From the NCBI GenBank assembly GCA_031257295.1, contig JAIROX010000005.1, positions 1-64,000 on the forward strand: DNA of 64,000 nucleotides, read 5' to 3'. Under the pieces are notes generated by a model that saw only the letters and a program-made list of their open reading frames with translations, was not told where the DNA came from and searched no databases. Source of the DNA: Candidatus Nomurabacteria bacterium (GTDB taxonomy: Bacteria > Patescibacteriota > Saccharimonadia > Saccharimonadales > Saccharimonadaceae). Below are positions 7,208-16,100 of this stretch, piece by piece. The position numbers and the translations under genes are program-made. Each line of letters starts with the position of its first letter. The stretch's first letter is position 1.

Positions 7208-7638
7208 TACTTATCCTCCTTCTTGGCTGGAGCAGCTTTTTTAGTGGGTTCGGCCGGTTTTTCGGCTTTCACGGTAGCTTTAATCTCATCCACAAAGCTT
7301 ATCTTAGCCATCTCAGTGTTGTCACCCTTGCGAAGCCCTGCACGCTCAATGCGTAAGTACCCGCTGCTACGCTTGACCTGTGGCGCCACTACGTCTACCA
7401 GCTGATTACCGAGCTTGATGTTGTCGAGTCGAGCAATCACCAAGCGGCGATTAGCCAGCCCGCCCTTTTTAGCCAATGTGACTAGTTTTTCCATCGGTCG
7501 GCGCATCTCTTTCGCCTTAGCCATAGTTGTGGTTATTGAAGTGTGTTCAACCAATGAGCACATTAAGCCCCGCATCAATGCGTTTCGTTGGTCCTTTTCC
7601 CGCCCGAATTTTCTTCCTTTATATCCGTGTCGGTGCAT
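7207..7638 (-). CDS. rplQ: 50S ribosomal protein L17
   Basis: 143 residues. MHRHGYKGRKFGR and the AKEMRRPMEKLVTLAK region are typical of L17. The C-terminal tail is Lys/Ala/Pro rich and ends KKEDK; these last codons double as the Shine-Dalgarno sequence of rplM. It lies next to rpoA as in most bacteria. Confidence 0.97.
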   Translation of the reverse strand: MHRHGYKGRKFGREKDQRNALMRGLMCSLVEHTSITTTMAKAKEMRRPMEKLVTLAKKGGLANRRLVIARLDNIKLGNQLVDVVAPQVKRSSGYLRIERAGLRKGDNTEMAKISFVDEIKATVKAEKPAEPTKKAAPAKKEDK

Positions 7639-7639
7639 A

Positions 7640-8563
7640 TTAAATATCTAACTCCGCTAGTTTATCTCTTACTTCGTCGAAGGCCTTGCTACCAAAACCT
7701 TTCAGCTCTTTCAGCTCTTGCTCACTGATAGTTACCAAGTCACGCACCGTCTTGATGTTATTGTTCAAAAGTGCGTTAGCCGTGCGGGCTGTCAGATTGA
7801 GGTCTTCAATCGGTGTAGCTAGGTAGCTGTCTGAATCGTCTTCTTCTGTACCGAGTGCTGGTGCTGCTTCTACGCGCGTTTCGCCAGCCAGGGCTGAGTA
7901 TTGGTTGATCAAAATAGCAGCAGCTTCTTCAAACGCATCACGCGGGCTAACTGTGCCGTCAGTGTCGACTGTTAGCTCAAGTTGTTGCAGGTTGGTATCT
8001 TGGCCAACGCGAGTATTTGACACCTTGTAACGCACACGTAGCACTGGGCTGAACATAGCGTCGATAGCAATATAGTCACCATGCACCCTAGACTCGCTAC
8101 TGTCTTCAATAGTTAGGTAACCGCGGCCGCTGTCAATCACGATATCCATCGTCAAAGAAGCCTTCGGGTCATCTATCGTAGCAATAATTTGATATGGGTT
8201 AGCGATCTCAACGTCGCCAGACAACTTAATATCTTTAGCCGTAACCACACCAGCGCCTTTTTTCTCAAGACGTAGCTCAACTGGCTCATCAGAATGTGAC
8301 TGTACGTGGATATTCTTAAGATTCAGCATTATGTCGATAACGTCTTCTTTAACACCCGGTACGGTGGTAAACTCATGCGTCACACCATCAACCTTAAAGG
8401 CCACAATAGCCGCACCGCGAATAGACGACAATAACACGCGTCGCAAACTGTTACCGAGAGTATTGCCATAGCCGTAGTGCAACGGTTTGATTGTAAAAGT
8501 TGCACTAGTAGCGCTCAGGTCATCAATCTTTTCTAATGCCGGATTGTGAATAACTTTTGTCAT
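7640..8563 (-). CDS. rpoA: RNA polymerase alpha subunit
   Basis: 307 residues. The N-terminal domain (about 1-230) contains GYGNTLGNSLRRVLLSS, the assembly and dimerisation core. The C-terminal domain (about 245-305) with PIEDLNLTARTANALLNNNI and LKGFGSKAFDEV binds UP-element DNA and regulators. Placed between rpsD and rplQ in the standard alpha operon order. Confidence 0.98.
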   Translation of the reverse strand: MTKVIHNPALEKIDDLSATSATFTIKPLHYGYGNTLGNSLRRVLLSSIRGAAIVAFKVDGVTHEFTTVPGVKEDVIDIMLNLKNIHVQSHSDEPVELRLEKKGAGVVTAKDIKLSGDVEIANPYQIIATIDDPKASLTMDIVIDSGRGYLTIEDSSESRVHGDYIAIDAMFSPVLRVRYKVSNTRVGQDTNLQQLELTVDTDGTVSPRDAFEEAAAILINQYSALAGETRVEAAPALGTEEDDSDSYLATPIEDLNLTARTANALLNNNIKTVRDLVTISEQELKELKGFGSKAFDEVRDKLAELDI

Positions 8564-8575
8564 TTGTTCTCCTTT

Positions 8576-9187
8576 TTAGCGTGAGTAATACTCAACAATT
8601 AATTGCTCATCAATTCCCACCTCGGCTTCTTCACGCTTTGGCAAGCTCGTAATATCAATAGTAAGCTTTTTGGGGTCGCTCTTAAGCCAGCTAACTGGCT
8701 GCACACCACCCACGACATCTGCGATATTCGCAAAGTACTCATTTTTCTGCGCTTTAGGGCGCACAACTAGCTTATCGCCAGCTTTCAAGCGAATTGACGG
8801 AATATCAACACGGCGGTCATTTAGCATAAAATGGCCGTGGCTAACTAGTTGGCGCGCAGCGCGACGGCTAGTTGCAAAGCCTGCTCGATACACGGCGTTA
8901 TCTAGGCGCTGTTCTAGGAATATCAGAAGGTTTTCGCCAGTTGAGCCTTCCTTACGGCTGGCTTCTTTAACTAGGTTTGCAAATTGCTTCTCGAGCAAGC
9001 CATAAATGCGGCGAACTTTTTGCTTTTCGCGGAGCTGAATTGCGTAGGTGCTTGGCTTGCCTTGGCGCCCCCGGCCGTGTTGGCCAGGAATCGTGCTCTT
9101 GCGAGCCAGAATCTTATGAGCTTTAGGATGCAGGGCGTAACCCTCGCGGCGGCTCTGTTTGACGATTGGTGAAGTATCTTTAGCCAT
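8576..9187 (-). CDS. rpsD: 30S ribosomal protein S4 (Cys-less)
   Basis: 203 residues. The S4 domain lies at about 95-155 (RLDNAVYRAGFATSRRAARQ). The N-terminus SPIVKQSRREG lacks the cysteines that bind zinc in the metal-containing form. S4 nucleates 30S assembly and in many bacteria represses the alpha operon. It shares one base with rpsK. Confidence 0.97.
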   Translation of the reverse strand: MAKDTSPIVKQSRREGYALHPKAHKILARKSTIPGQHGRGRQGKPSTYAIQLREKQKVRRIYGLLEKQFANLVKEASRKEGSTGENLLIFLEQRLDNAVYRAGFATSRRAARQLVSHGHFMLNDRRVDIPSIRLKAGDKLVVRPKAQKNEYFANIADVVGGVQPVSWLKSDPKKLTIDITSLPKREEAEVGIDEQLIVEYYSR

Positions 9188-9564
9188 TATGGTTTCCTCG
9201 CTCTCTTAGGCCTCACACCACCGTGAGGTACCTTTGTCACATCTTTAATACTGTTTATTGCCATTCCGGCGCCAGCAATAGCGCGTACAGCTGCATCACG
9301 GCCGAGACCGATACCCTTAACATACACATCAACTGACCCCATGCCGAAATCACCCTTGGCAATGCCAGCGGCTTTTTCTGTAGCTACCTGAGCCGCATAA
9401 GCGGTACCTTTTTTACTACCACGGAAGCCACAAGCTCCAGCGCTGCAAGCGGCTAAAGAGTTGCCCTTTTTGTCGCTAAAAGTAATGATGGTGTTATTAA
9501 ACGTTGCCTGAATATGCGCTTGACCAGCTGGAACGGATTTTTTCTTGGTTTTCTTATCTGCCAT
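9187..9564 (-). CDS. rpsK: 30S ribosomal protein S11
   Basis: 125 residues. [17 protein letters not shown] and [11 protein letters not shown] are S11 signatures, and the tail ends [14 protein letters not shown] platform protein of the 30S subunit. Separated by 12 nt from rpsM. Confidence 0.98.
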   Translation of the reverse strand: MADKKTKKKSVPAGQAHIQATFNNTIITFSDKKGNSLAACSAGACGFRGSKKGTAYAAQVATEKAAGIAKGDFGMGSVDVYVKGIGLGRDAAVRAIAGAGMAINSIKDVTKVPHGGVRPKRARKP

Positions 9565-9576
9565 TTTTCATCCTTC

Positions 9577-9963
9577 CTATGTCTTACTCGCTGCTTTAGG
9601 TTGAGCGCCACCCACGGCAATTGCCCTACCCTTACGAGTACGAGCGTTAGTGCGTGTGCGTTGTCCTCTAGTTGGTAAACCCGCCTTGTGACGCAAACCT
9701 CTATAGGCGCCTACATCTTTAAGACGTTTTATGTTACCTGTTACCACCCGTTGCAAATTACCCTCAACCAAGTACTTGGCTGAGACGATTTCATTTATCT
9801 TCTGCTCTTCGGCGGCGGTCAAATCTTTAACCCTTGTAATTGGGCTAATTTTGGCCTCTTCCAAAATCAATTGAGCAGTTTTAGGGCCAATGCCGTAAAC
9901 ATATGTCAAAGCTACTTCGACTTGCTTTTCTGCTGGAATAACCACCTGTGCTACACGTGTCAT
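9577..9963 (-). CDS. rpsM: 30S ribosomal protein S13
   Basis: 128 residues with the helix-hairpin-helix YGIGPKTAQLILEEA and the basic tail GLPTRGQRTRTNARTRKG, which contacts the intersubunit bridge and P-site tRNA. Starts 3 nt after the rpmJ stop. Confidence 0.98.
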   Translation of the reverse strand: MTRVAQVVIPAEKQVEVALTYVYGIGPKTAQLILEEAKISPITRVKDLTAAEEQKINEIVSAKYLVEGNLQRVVTGNIKRLKDVGAYRGLRHKAGLPTRGQRTRTNARTRKGRAIAVGGAQPKAASKT

Positions 9964-9966
9964 ATA

Positions 9967-10083
9967 TTATCCTTGCCTCTGCTTATTTCGTGGTTTTTTC
10001 TTGTTAATGATTCGTAGTCTGCCCTTGCGGCGGACTGGGATATCATCAGGACTGATTGGTTTAACGCTTGCGCGTACTTTCAT
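9967..10083 (-). CDS. rpmJ: 50S ribosomal protein L36, zinc-free form
   Basis: 38 residues, begins [11 protein letters not shown] and ends NKQRQG, the standard L36 length and ends. The four zinc ligands of the usual form are replaced (the CEKCK region reads SPDDIP), so this is a Cys-less paralog of the kind bacteria use when zinc is scarce. The start has a GGAGC ribosome site. Lies between infA and rpsM, the usual location. Confidence 0.95.
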   Translation of the reverse strand: MKVRASVKPISPDDIPVRRKGRLRIINKKKPRNKQRQG

Positions 10084-10111
10084 ACTAAAGCTCCCTACAC
10101 CCGTATTAAAT

Positions 10112-10336
10112 TTAATCTTTTAAGCGGAAGCTGATTCTACCCTTCGTAAGATCGTATGGGGTTAACTCAACTTCTACTTTATCGCCCGGTACTAGCCTGA
10201 TGTAGTTTTTACGCATCTTGCCAGAAATATGGGCGAGTATTGTATGACCATTTTGAAGCTCAACTTTAAACTGGGTGTTAGGCAATGCCTCGACAACCTT
10301 ACCAGCGAGTTTGATCACTTCTTTCTGCTTGGCCAT
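10112..10336 (-). CDS. infA: Translation initiation factor IF-1
   Basis: 74 residues from [10 protein letters not shown], the normal length, with the OB-fold motifs [18 protein letters not shown] and [18 protein letters not shown]. The longer reading frame starting at GTG 10363 would begin inside the -10 box of the promoter, so ATG 10336 is chosen. The mRNA leader is only about 8 nt. First gene of the infA-rpmJ-rpsM-rpsK-rpsD-rpoA-rplQ-rplM-rpsI unit. Confidence 0.97.
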   Translation of the reverse strand: MAKQKEVIKLAGKVVEALPNTQFKVELQNGHTILAHISGKMRKNYIRLVPGDKVEVELTPYDLTKGRISFRLKD

Positions 10337-10351
10337 AAATATTAATTGTAA

Positions 10352-10380
10352 ATTATACAGCACTCGTATCTGATTGTAAA
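10352..10380 (-). promoter_or_regulatory. infA operon promoter
   Basis: TTTACA (10380-10375) and TATAAT (10357-10352) with a 17-nt spacer. The start site would be near 10345, leaving about 8 nt before the infA ATG. It gives the alpha-operon genes a promoter independent of the upstream spc genes. Confidence 0.85.
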
Positions 10381-10471
10381 GAGTAAAGACGGATTTTATA
10401 TAAAGAGATCTAAAAAGTTATCCACACGCTATATATAGCGTATTCTACATATACATACACCAGATATAGCG
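10381..10471. other. AT-rich gap with 14-nt palindrome
   Basis: Between the sortase stop and the infA promoter. It contains CGCTATATATAGCG (10427-10440), a perfect palindrome, preceded by TTATCCACA (10418-10426), which matches the DnaA-box consensus once. No T-run terminator is evident after the sortase gene. The palindrome may be an operator or a weak transcript end. Confidence 0.4.
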
Positions 10472-11146
10472 TCACTCACGTACGGCGCGAATAGTAACGC
10501 GCTTATCATAAGTCCCGTTAGCGTTATTCCACGTGCCGGTACAGGTTATTAGGCTGAGGCCTTCTTTGCCTGGCTCTACCGACTGTAAAAGCGTAGACAT
10601 ATAACTGTCTGTTTCAGCCACGCTCAAGATCTGCTTTTCAGCAACTAGGTAGTTAAACTTTTGACCATCACCACGCTCAATGGTTAGTATGGCTCCCTCT
10701 TTCAGCGAGCCAAGACGCTTAAACACACCGTCTAATGTCGGCCCACCGTTGTGACCATCAATTAAGACAGCGCCGCTACCACTGCCAGGTAAGGCGCTAG
10801 CATTGTACCAAGCTGTATCAAAAATATTAACTGGTGTGCCAAGCCGACCATCCTTTAGTATGCCAACCTCGCGCACAATAGCATTTTTAACACCCAGTGA
10901 CGGGATAGATAAGTAGCGTGGCTTATTTGGTGCCACAGTATATTCGGCAACTTGCTTTTCGGTTGGTATGGTTTCATCAACATCCGGATTAGCCTTGCTG
11001 ACAGGCTCTTTTCTGGGCGGACGGTTATTGGCCATTTGATGTTCGTTATAAACTACAATGGCTATGCAGATCAAGAATAGTGCTAAAACCGCTACACCAG
11101 TGCATTTAAGTACGCGTCTAAGCCTACGGTTAACTTTTAGCCCCAT
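10472..11146 (-). CDS. Sortase (class E/F-like transpeptidase)
   Basis: 224-residue sortase: an N-terminal signal-anchor helix at about 17-33, a linker, then the beta-barrel domain. Catalytic triad visible as His132 (LIDGHNG), Cys202 (LITCTGTW) and Arg216 (KRVTIRA). Sortases cleave a C-terminal sorting signal of exported proteins and attach them to the envelope or polymerise pilins. It occupies the place between secY and infA where adk and map usually sit. It starts 4 nt after the secY stop, so it is co-expressed with the translocon. No LPXTG-type substrate was noticed in this window. Confidence 0.92.
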   Translation of the reverse strand: MGLKVNRRLRRVLKCTGVAVLALFLICIAIVVYNEHQMANNRPPRKEPVSKANPDVDETIPTEKQVAEYTVAPNKPRYLSIPSLGVKNAIVREVGILKDGRLGTPVNIFDTAWYNASALPGSGSGAVLIDGHNGGPTLDGVFKRLGSLKEGAILTIERGDGQKFNYLVAEKQILSVAETDSYMSTLLQSVEPGKEGLSLITCTGTWNNANGTYDKRVTIRAVRE

Positions 11147-11150
11147 CGTG

Positions 11151-12557
11151 CTACTCGTATTCGTCGTAGGTTACCATCAATGCGCGCGAGTTAAGCTGCC
11201 TTAAGCTTTCGAGAGCTACTGTTACCACGATAAGTAGCCCGGTACCGCTAATTGAAAGGTTGCTATTTTGCACGCCAGCAAAGGTGTACAAGAGAAAATC
11301 TGCTATAAATGGCAGCATAGCTATCAAACCGAGTGATATTGAGCCAAATAGGTTGAGGCGATTAACCGTCTTGTTTAGGTAAACTTCCGTGGCCTTGCCT
11401 GGGCGTACGCCCTCTATGAACCCGCCCTGTTTTTGCAGGTTCTCAGAAATTTCCTTAGAGTTGAATATAATGCTAGTGTAAAAGTATGTAAAACCAACTA
11501 CGAGCAAAAAGTAAGTGACAGGATAAATAAAGGCCTGCCAGGTTTCACCCGTAAACGTGCCTGAATTCGGCGCCTGAAACCAAGTCGTAAGGTTGTTAGC
11601 CAACTCTGGAGCAGTGTGAGCGCTCTTTAAAATTTGACCAACAAAAGCTGGCAAACTAAGAAATGCGATGGCGAAAATAACCGGTATAACACCAGCCGCA
11701 ATCAGCTTCATGGGCAGAATACTTTTGACACCACCGTAAGAGCTATTTCCGCGCACACGTTTTGCGTAATTTATAGTGACAATACGCTGGCCTTCATTAA
11801 TCTTGACGAGCAAGAATAGGACAATAACACCGCCCACTATCATGCCGGCACTAACGGCAAGCACCACGGGGTTAACCGGAATATCAAACCAACCAAACAC
11901 GTTTAATTTACCACCAGATGTATCAACCAGTGATTGGCCAAGAGTTGAGACTGTTTGCGGCAATTGGCTGATAATGCTAGCGAAAATCAGCATAGATATA
12001 CCATTGCCTATACCCTGCTCGGTGATAAGTTCACCTAACCACATCAAAACAACCGAACCAGCCGACATGGCCGTAACTGCCACCACCCAAGACATTGTTG
12101 AGGCGTCTGGCAAAGCTGCCGCATTACCAGCAAGAACAGTTTGCCGCAGAATAAAAATATAGGCTATAGACTGTAATATCGCCAGCGGTACGGTTATCAT
12201 GCGCGTCCATTGATTTATCTTGCGACGGCCTGATTCACCATCGTTATGCAGCTCCTCAAGCCTCGGAATAGCCTTGGTCAGCAGTTGTGTGATAATAGAT
12301 GCCGTGATATACGGGCTAAGGCCTACTAAAATAATAGAGAAGCTAGTTAGCGCACCACCGGAGATTAGGTTCATGAAGCCGCCGAAGTTGGTACTATTTA
12401 TAACGTTTTCAACTATCTCTTTAAACTTAGTCGGTTCAGCCAGGGGCACAGGTATATGTGCTAAAAATCGATAGATTGCAATAATACCAACTATAATAAG
12501 CAGGCGTTTTTGCATATCGCGATTCTTAAAGGATTTAAATATCGTCTTCCAGTTCAT
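11151..12557 (-). CDS. secY: Preprotein translocase subunit SecY
   Basis: 468 residues, ten hydrophobic helices, slightly longer than average because of an extended loop around residues 180-240. Signatures include the first helix LLIIVGIIAIYRFLAHIPVP, the plug region GGALTSFSIILVGLSPYITASI and the cytoplasmic GNSSYGGVKSILPMKLI loop. It forms the protein-conducting channel in the cytoplasmic membrane. Follows rplO as in the spc operon. Confidence 0.98.
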   Translation of the reverse strand: MNWKTIFKSFKNRDMQKRLLIIVGIIAIYRFLAHIPVPLAEPTKFKEIVENVINSTNFGGFMNLISGGALTSFSIILVGLSPYITASIITQLLTKAIPRLEELHNDGESGRRKINQWTRMITVPLAILQSIAYIFILRQTVLAGNAAALPDASTMSWVVAVTAMSAGSVVLMWLGELITEQGIGNGISMLIFASIISQLPQTVSTLGQSLVDTSGGKLNVFGWFDIPVNPVVLAVSAGMIVGGVIVLFLLVKINEGQRIVTINYAKRVRGNSSYGGVKSILPMKLIAAGVIPVIFAIAFLSLPAFVGQILKSAHTAPELANNLTTWFQAPNSGTFTGETWQAFIYPVTYFLLVVGFTYFYTSIIFNSKEISENLQKQGGFIEGVRPGKATEVYLNKTVNRLNLFGSISLGLIAMLPFIADFLLYTFAGVQNSNLSISGTGLLIVVTVALESLRQLNSRALMVTYDEYE

Positions 12558-12584
12558 ATAGCTTTCCCAATTATAAGCTATCAG

Positions 12585-13046
12585 CTACTTTGATTCAACT
12601 TTAGCGCGCTGAGGCACAGCAACTTTTTCAAATTTGCCGCCATTTTTTTCGATAGCAGCAATGGCCGCTTTTGACGCACCCTGAGTTCTTAGATTAACAG
12701 CACCCTTAAGCTCACCACGTACCACCACCTTAACCTTTACGTAAGGCGAGCTAATGTAATCATTCTCATACAGGTAGAAGTTATCTACATCGCCTTTCAT
12801 ATCATTTAAGTGATCAAGATATACGACCTCTGCTTTAGGACGAATAGTTTTGAAACCTTTGAGCTTTGGAATGGCCTGCACTAGAGACTTTTGACCACCA
12901 GCGAAGGTTGGGCGTAGTTTTTTACCAGTGCGGGCTTTTTGGCCCTTGGTACCACGTCCAGCGGTTTTACCGCCACCGGCGCTAATACCACGGCCCACGC
13001 GCTTACGATCTTTGTTAGCAGGTACGTTCAGTTCATTGTATTTCAT
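12585..13046 (-). CDS. rplO: 50S ribosomal protein L15
   Basis: 153 residues with [22 protein letters not shown], the L15 glycine-rich N-terminus. It directly follows rpsE with no base between stop and next codon frame, so rpmD (L30), normally between them, is absent. L30 loss is a general trait of the Candidate Phyla Radiation. Confidence 0.97.
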   Translation of the reverse strand: MKYNELNVPANKDRKRVGRGISAGGGKTAGRGTKGQKARTGKKLRPTFAGGQKSLVQAIPKLKGFKTIRPKAEVVYLDHLNDMKGDVDNFYLYENDYISSPYVKVKVVVRGELKGAVNLRTQGASKAAIAAIEKNGGKFEKVAVPQRAKVESK

Positions 13047-13616
13047 CTATTTATCCTCCTTCTTGGCGGACTTTTTTGGCGCGTTCTTGGTAGTCACCCA
13101 TTCGCTACGTGGCACCAAGCTCTTCAAAGCGTCGATCGTCGCATAGGCAATATTTACTTTGTTGGTCGAGCCGAGTGATTTAGAAATCAAGTTCGTAACA
13201 CCAGCCAGTTCTACAACACTACGCACTACGCCACCGGCGATAATACCAGTACCAGGAGCAGCCGGTTTGAGCAGCACGCGTGCGCCAGTGTGCTTAACTT
13301 CAACTTCGTGCGGAATAGTTGTATTGGCCAGCGGCACCTTAACGATATGCTTACGAGCGACTTCGCCAGCTTTGGTGATAGCGGTTGTAACATCTTGGCC
13401 TTTGGCTACGCCCACGCCGATTTGGCCTTTTTTGTCGCCGACTACTACGAGTGCTTTAAACCTAAAGCGGCGGCCGCCTTTAACGACGCGAGCAACGCGG
13501 TCGATATTGACAGTCAGCTCTTCGAAGCCATCAGTTTTGACTTCTTGCTGGGGCCTGCGCTCACGGCGTTCACGCGGGGCGCGAGCAGGCTGTTTTGCAG
13601 TTGTTTCTTCTGCCAT
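13047..13616 (-). CDS. rpsE: 30S ribosomal protein S5
   Basis: 189 residues from MAEETTAKQP; a start 11 codons upstream would run into rplR. The dsRBD-like N domain (ELTVNIDRVARVVKGGRRF) and the C domain (GTGIIAGGVVRSVVELAGV) are clear. The C-terminus ends KKEDK, encoding the ribosome site of rplO. S5 lies near the mRNA entry and contributes to fidelity. Confidence 0.96.
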   Translation of the reverse strand: MAEETTAKQPARAPRERRERRPQQEVKTDGFEELTVNIDRVARVVKGGRRFRFKALVVVGDKKGQIGVGVAKGQDVTTAITKAGEVARKHIVKVPLANTTIPHEVEVKHTGARVLLKPAAPGTGIIAGGVVRSVVELAGVTNLISKSLGSTNKVNIAYATIDALKSLVPRSEWVTTKNAPKKSAKKEDK

Positions 13617-13617
13617 T

Positions 13618-13971
13618 TTAGAACTCCAATCCTTCTTTACGTGCAGCATCTGCCAGTGCAGCTAAGCGGCCAGCATATTTACGGCTACCGCGGTCTAGAA
13701 CCACAGTTTTAACCTTAGCCTTTTTAGCGGCTACAGCGATTTCTTTACCAATCACAGCGGCTTTTTCAGCCTTCGTGCCAGTTAGCTTTTTACCAACTGT
13801 TGTTGCAGAAGCCAAGGTGTGGTGCTTGGTGTCATCAATAATCTGTGCGCCAACATGCAGGTTGCTAATCTTAACACTTAAACGCGGACGCTCAGCAGTC
13901 CCAGACACCTTAGCGCGTACACGGTTCTTACGCTGGGCTTTACCGTGAACTTTTCTAGTCAATTCACTCAT
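13618..13971 (-). CDS. rplR: 50S ribosomal protein L18
   Basis: 117 residues with the basic N-terminus KVHGKAQRKNRVRAKVSGT and the C-terminal YAGRLAALADAARKEGLEF. Binds 5S rRNA together with L5. Shares one base with rplF and leaves 1 nt before rpsE. Confidence 0.97.
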   Translation of the reverse strand: MSELTRKVHGKAQRKNRVRAKVSGTAERPRLSVKISNLHVGAQIIDDTKHHTLASATTVGKKLTGTKAEKAAVIGKEIAVAAKKAKVKTVVLDRGSRKYAGRLAALADAARKEGLEF

Positions 13972-14501
13972 TACTTACCTGCCTTTCCTGCCTTACGCAA
14001 TATCACTTCATCAGCATATTTAATACCTTTGCCTTTGTATGGCTCTGGCTTCTTTAGGCTGCGGATTTCGGCCGCAACTTGGCCAACTGCCTGCTTATCA
14101 ATCCCACTCACTGTTAGCTCCATCTTGTTGGTCGTTAAAGTTATACCGGCCGGAGCTTTATATTTAACAGGATGACTAAAGCCCAAACTCATTTCGATTT
14201 CTTGTGGGCCACCGCTCAAGCGAAAACCGACACCGTTAATCTCGAGTTTTTTCTCAAAGCCCTTCGTGACACCTACCACGGCGTTGTTTAGCAACGCGCG
14301 CTGTAGGCCGTGATTAGCCCTTGATACTTGCTCGTCATCCTTGCGGGTGACGAGCAGTTGGTCACCGTCTTGTTTGACAGTCACATTCACCAGGCATGGC
14401 ACTTTTAGTTCACCCTTTGGCCCAACGACAGTTACTTCGTCGCCGACCGTGATTGTCACACCAGCTGGAATCGCTATTGGTAGTTTTCCGATTCGACTCA
14501 T
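13971..14501 (-). CDS. rplF: 50S ribosomal protein L6
   Basis: 176 residues, two L6 domains. MSRIGKLPIAIPAGVTI opens the protein and the C-terminal signature PEPYKGKGIKY is present. Sits near the sarcin-ricin loop of the large subunit. Seven nt after rpsH. Confidence 0.98.
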   Translation of the reverse strand: MSRIGKLPIAIPAGVTITVGDEVTVVGPKGELKVPCLVNVTVKQDGDQLLVTRKDDEQVSRANHGLQRALLNNAVVGVTKGFEKKLEINGVGFRLSGGPQEIEMSLGFSHPVKYKAPAGITLTTNKMELTVSGIDKQAVGQVAAEIRSLKKPEPYKGKGIKYADEVILRKAGKAGK

Positions 14502-14508
14502 ACTTCTC

Positions 14509-14910
14509 CTAATAAACTTTAACTAATAATTCGCCACCTAGGCGTTGCTTTTTAGCTTCTTGACCGGTGATTACACCCTTAGAGGTGCTAATCAGCACAG
14601 TGCCGCGGCCTGACTTAACCTTAGGGATCTCGTCAGCGCTAACGTAAACACGGCGACCGGGAGTTGAAACTTTGGCAATTTCGGTAATCACGCTCTTTTC
14701 GCCAGGCTTGTTGATGGTGACGTACAAAATGTCACGTGGCTTAGCCGCCTCAACTTTAACATCGGCGATATAACCAGCTTTCTTAAGCTGTTCCAAAACA
14801 GCAGCCTTGAGCTTGCTGTGCGGAGCACGGATTTCATTTTTGCCAACCATAATAGCATTACGAATACGCGTAATTATATCGGCAACTGCATCTGTAGATT
14901 GTAATGACAT
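14509..14910 (-). CDS. rpsH: 30S ribosomal protein S8
   Basis: 133 residues with DIITRIRNAIMVGKNEI and the C-terminal GTVLISTSKGVITGQEA signature. S8 binds the central domain of 16S rRNA and is the classic translational repressor of spc operons; no S8-like target was identified here. Confidence 0.98.
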   Translation of the reverse strand: MSLQSTDAVADIITRIRNAIMVGKNEIRAPHSKLKAAVLEQLKKAGYIADVKVEAAKPRDILYVTINKPGEKSVITEIAKVSTPGRRVYVSADEIPKVKSGRGTVLISTSKGVITGQEAKKQRLGGELLVKVY

Positions 14911-14925
14911 ATTCTCTCCTTCCTC

Positions 14926-15195
14926 CTACCAACTACTCTTTGTTACACCAGGGATTTCACCCTTGCTTGCTTTTTCGCGGAAATTAATGCGATCCAGGCC
15001 AAAACGACGCATATAAGAGCGTGGACGGCCGGTTAGGCTGTCCCTGTTCTTAAGGCGCGTTGGGCTAGAATTACGCGGCAATTTTTGTAAGCCATCTTGA
15101 TCGCCCACCTGCTTCAACTCTGTGCGCCTAGCGGCGTACTTATCAAACATTTCTTTGCGTTTTTTATCACGTGCGACTGCAGACTTCTTAGCCAT
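14926..15195 (-). CDS. rpsN: 30S ribosomal protein S14, zinc-free form
   Basis: 89 residues, the long Cys-less S14 type. The C-terminal region [23 protein letters not shown] is typical, and no CXXC pairs are present. Located between rplE and rpsH in the usual spc order. Confidence 0.97.
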   Translation of the reverse strand: MAKKSAVARDKKRKEMFDKYAARRTELKQVGDQDGLQKLPRNSSPTRLKNRDSLTGRPRSYMRRFGLDRINFREKASKGEIPGVTKSSW

Positions 15196-15777
15196 CTACT
15201 TATCCCCCTTCCGTTCAAACGGCATACCAAATTTGCTGAGGAGCAGCTTGCTGCCTTCAGCTGAGCCATTCTTAATCACGAATGTCACCTCTAGACCGTG
15301 CAACACTTGTGTGTCTTCGAAGCTTAACTCAGCAAAAATTGACTGCTCTTTAACACCCAAGTTATAATTGCCGCTCTTGTCGAAGCTCTTTTCTGGAACA
15401 CCGTGGAAATCACGTACGCGTGGCAAAGCAACATTAACTAGCCTGTCCAAAAATTCGTACATTTTAGCGCCGCGCAATGTTACCATCACCCCAATCGGCG
15501 CGCCCATACCTTTACGAATCTTAAAGGTTGCCACCGAACGTTTTGCCAAGCGGTCGATCGGCTGTTGACCAGTTGTCTTAGTAACAGTGTTAACTACAGT
15601 TTCGTGATAGTGCTTATCGTCTTTCTTTTTACCAACACCTGAGCTTACAACTATCTTCGTGAGCTTCGGTACTTGGTTCACATTCGCTACGCCCAGCTCC
15701 TTTTCTAGCTCAGGTACGATCTTACTGTCATACAGAGCCTTCAGGCGAGGTTGCGTAGCTGTCGTTTTAGTAGCCAT
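15196..15777 (-). CDS. rplE: 50S ribosomal protein L5
   Basis: 193 residues. MGAPIGVMVTLRGAKMYEFLDRLV and LPRVRDFHGV are L5 signatures. Contacts 5S rRNA and P-site tRNA. It has a short N-terminal extension before the LKALYDSKIVPEL start of the usual protein. Shares one base with rplX. Confidence 0.98.
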   Translation of the reverse strand: MATKTTATQPRLKALYDSKIVPELEKELGVANVNQVPKLTKIVVSSGVGKKKDDKHYHETVVNTVTKTTGQQPIDRLAKRSVATFKIRKGMGAPIGVMVTLRGAKMYEFLDRLVNVALPRVRDFHGVPEKSFDKSGNYNLGVKEQSIFAELSFEDTQVLHGLEVTFVIKNGSAEGSKLLLSKFGMPFERKGDK

Positions 15778-16100
15778 TATTTGACCTCCCTGTTATTTAA
15801 TTTACGTGCCAAGCGGACGGTTTTACCATCGGCGTTTTTGGCGTAGCCTACGCGGCTGGTTTTGCCAATCTTTTCGTCTACCACTAATGCCAGTTTACTA
15901 AGCGATACCGGCACATGAATTTGCTTCTTGCCGCCCTTCGGGTTCAATCGGGTAGGTTTAACATGGCGCTCTTTCAAACCAATGCCTTCGACCAACGCAG
16001 CATCTTTGGCTGGCAATACACGCAGAACCTTGCCAGTTGTACCGCTATTGTTGCCACTGATAATTTTGACCATGTCGCCAGTTTTAATTCGTGCAGTCAT
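15777..16100 (-). CDS. rplX: 50S ribosomal protein L24
   Basis: 107 residues with a KOW motif (KTGDMVKIISGNNSGTTGKV at the N-terminus). An assembly initiator of the 50S subunit. Overlaps rplN by one base and rplE by one base. Confidence 0.97.
   Translation of the reverse strand: MTARIKTGDMVKIISGNNSGTTGKVLRVLPAKDAALVEGIGLKERHVKPTRLNPKGGKKQIHVPVSLSKLALVVDEKIGKTSRVGYAKNADGKTVRLARKLNNREVK

Noticed and set aside
10418-10426. TTATCCACA, a perfect DnaA-box match
   Set aside because: Only one copy, inside the r-protein operon, with no cluster, no dnaA and no unwinding element; not an origin.
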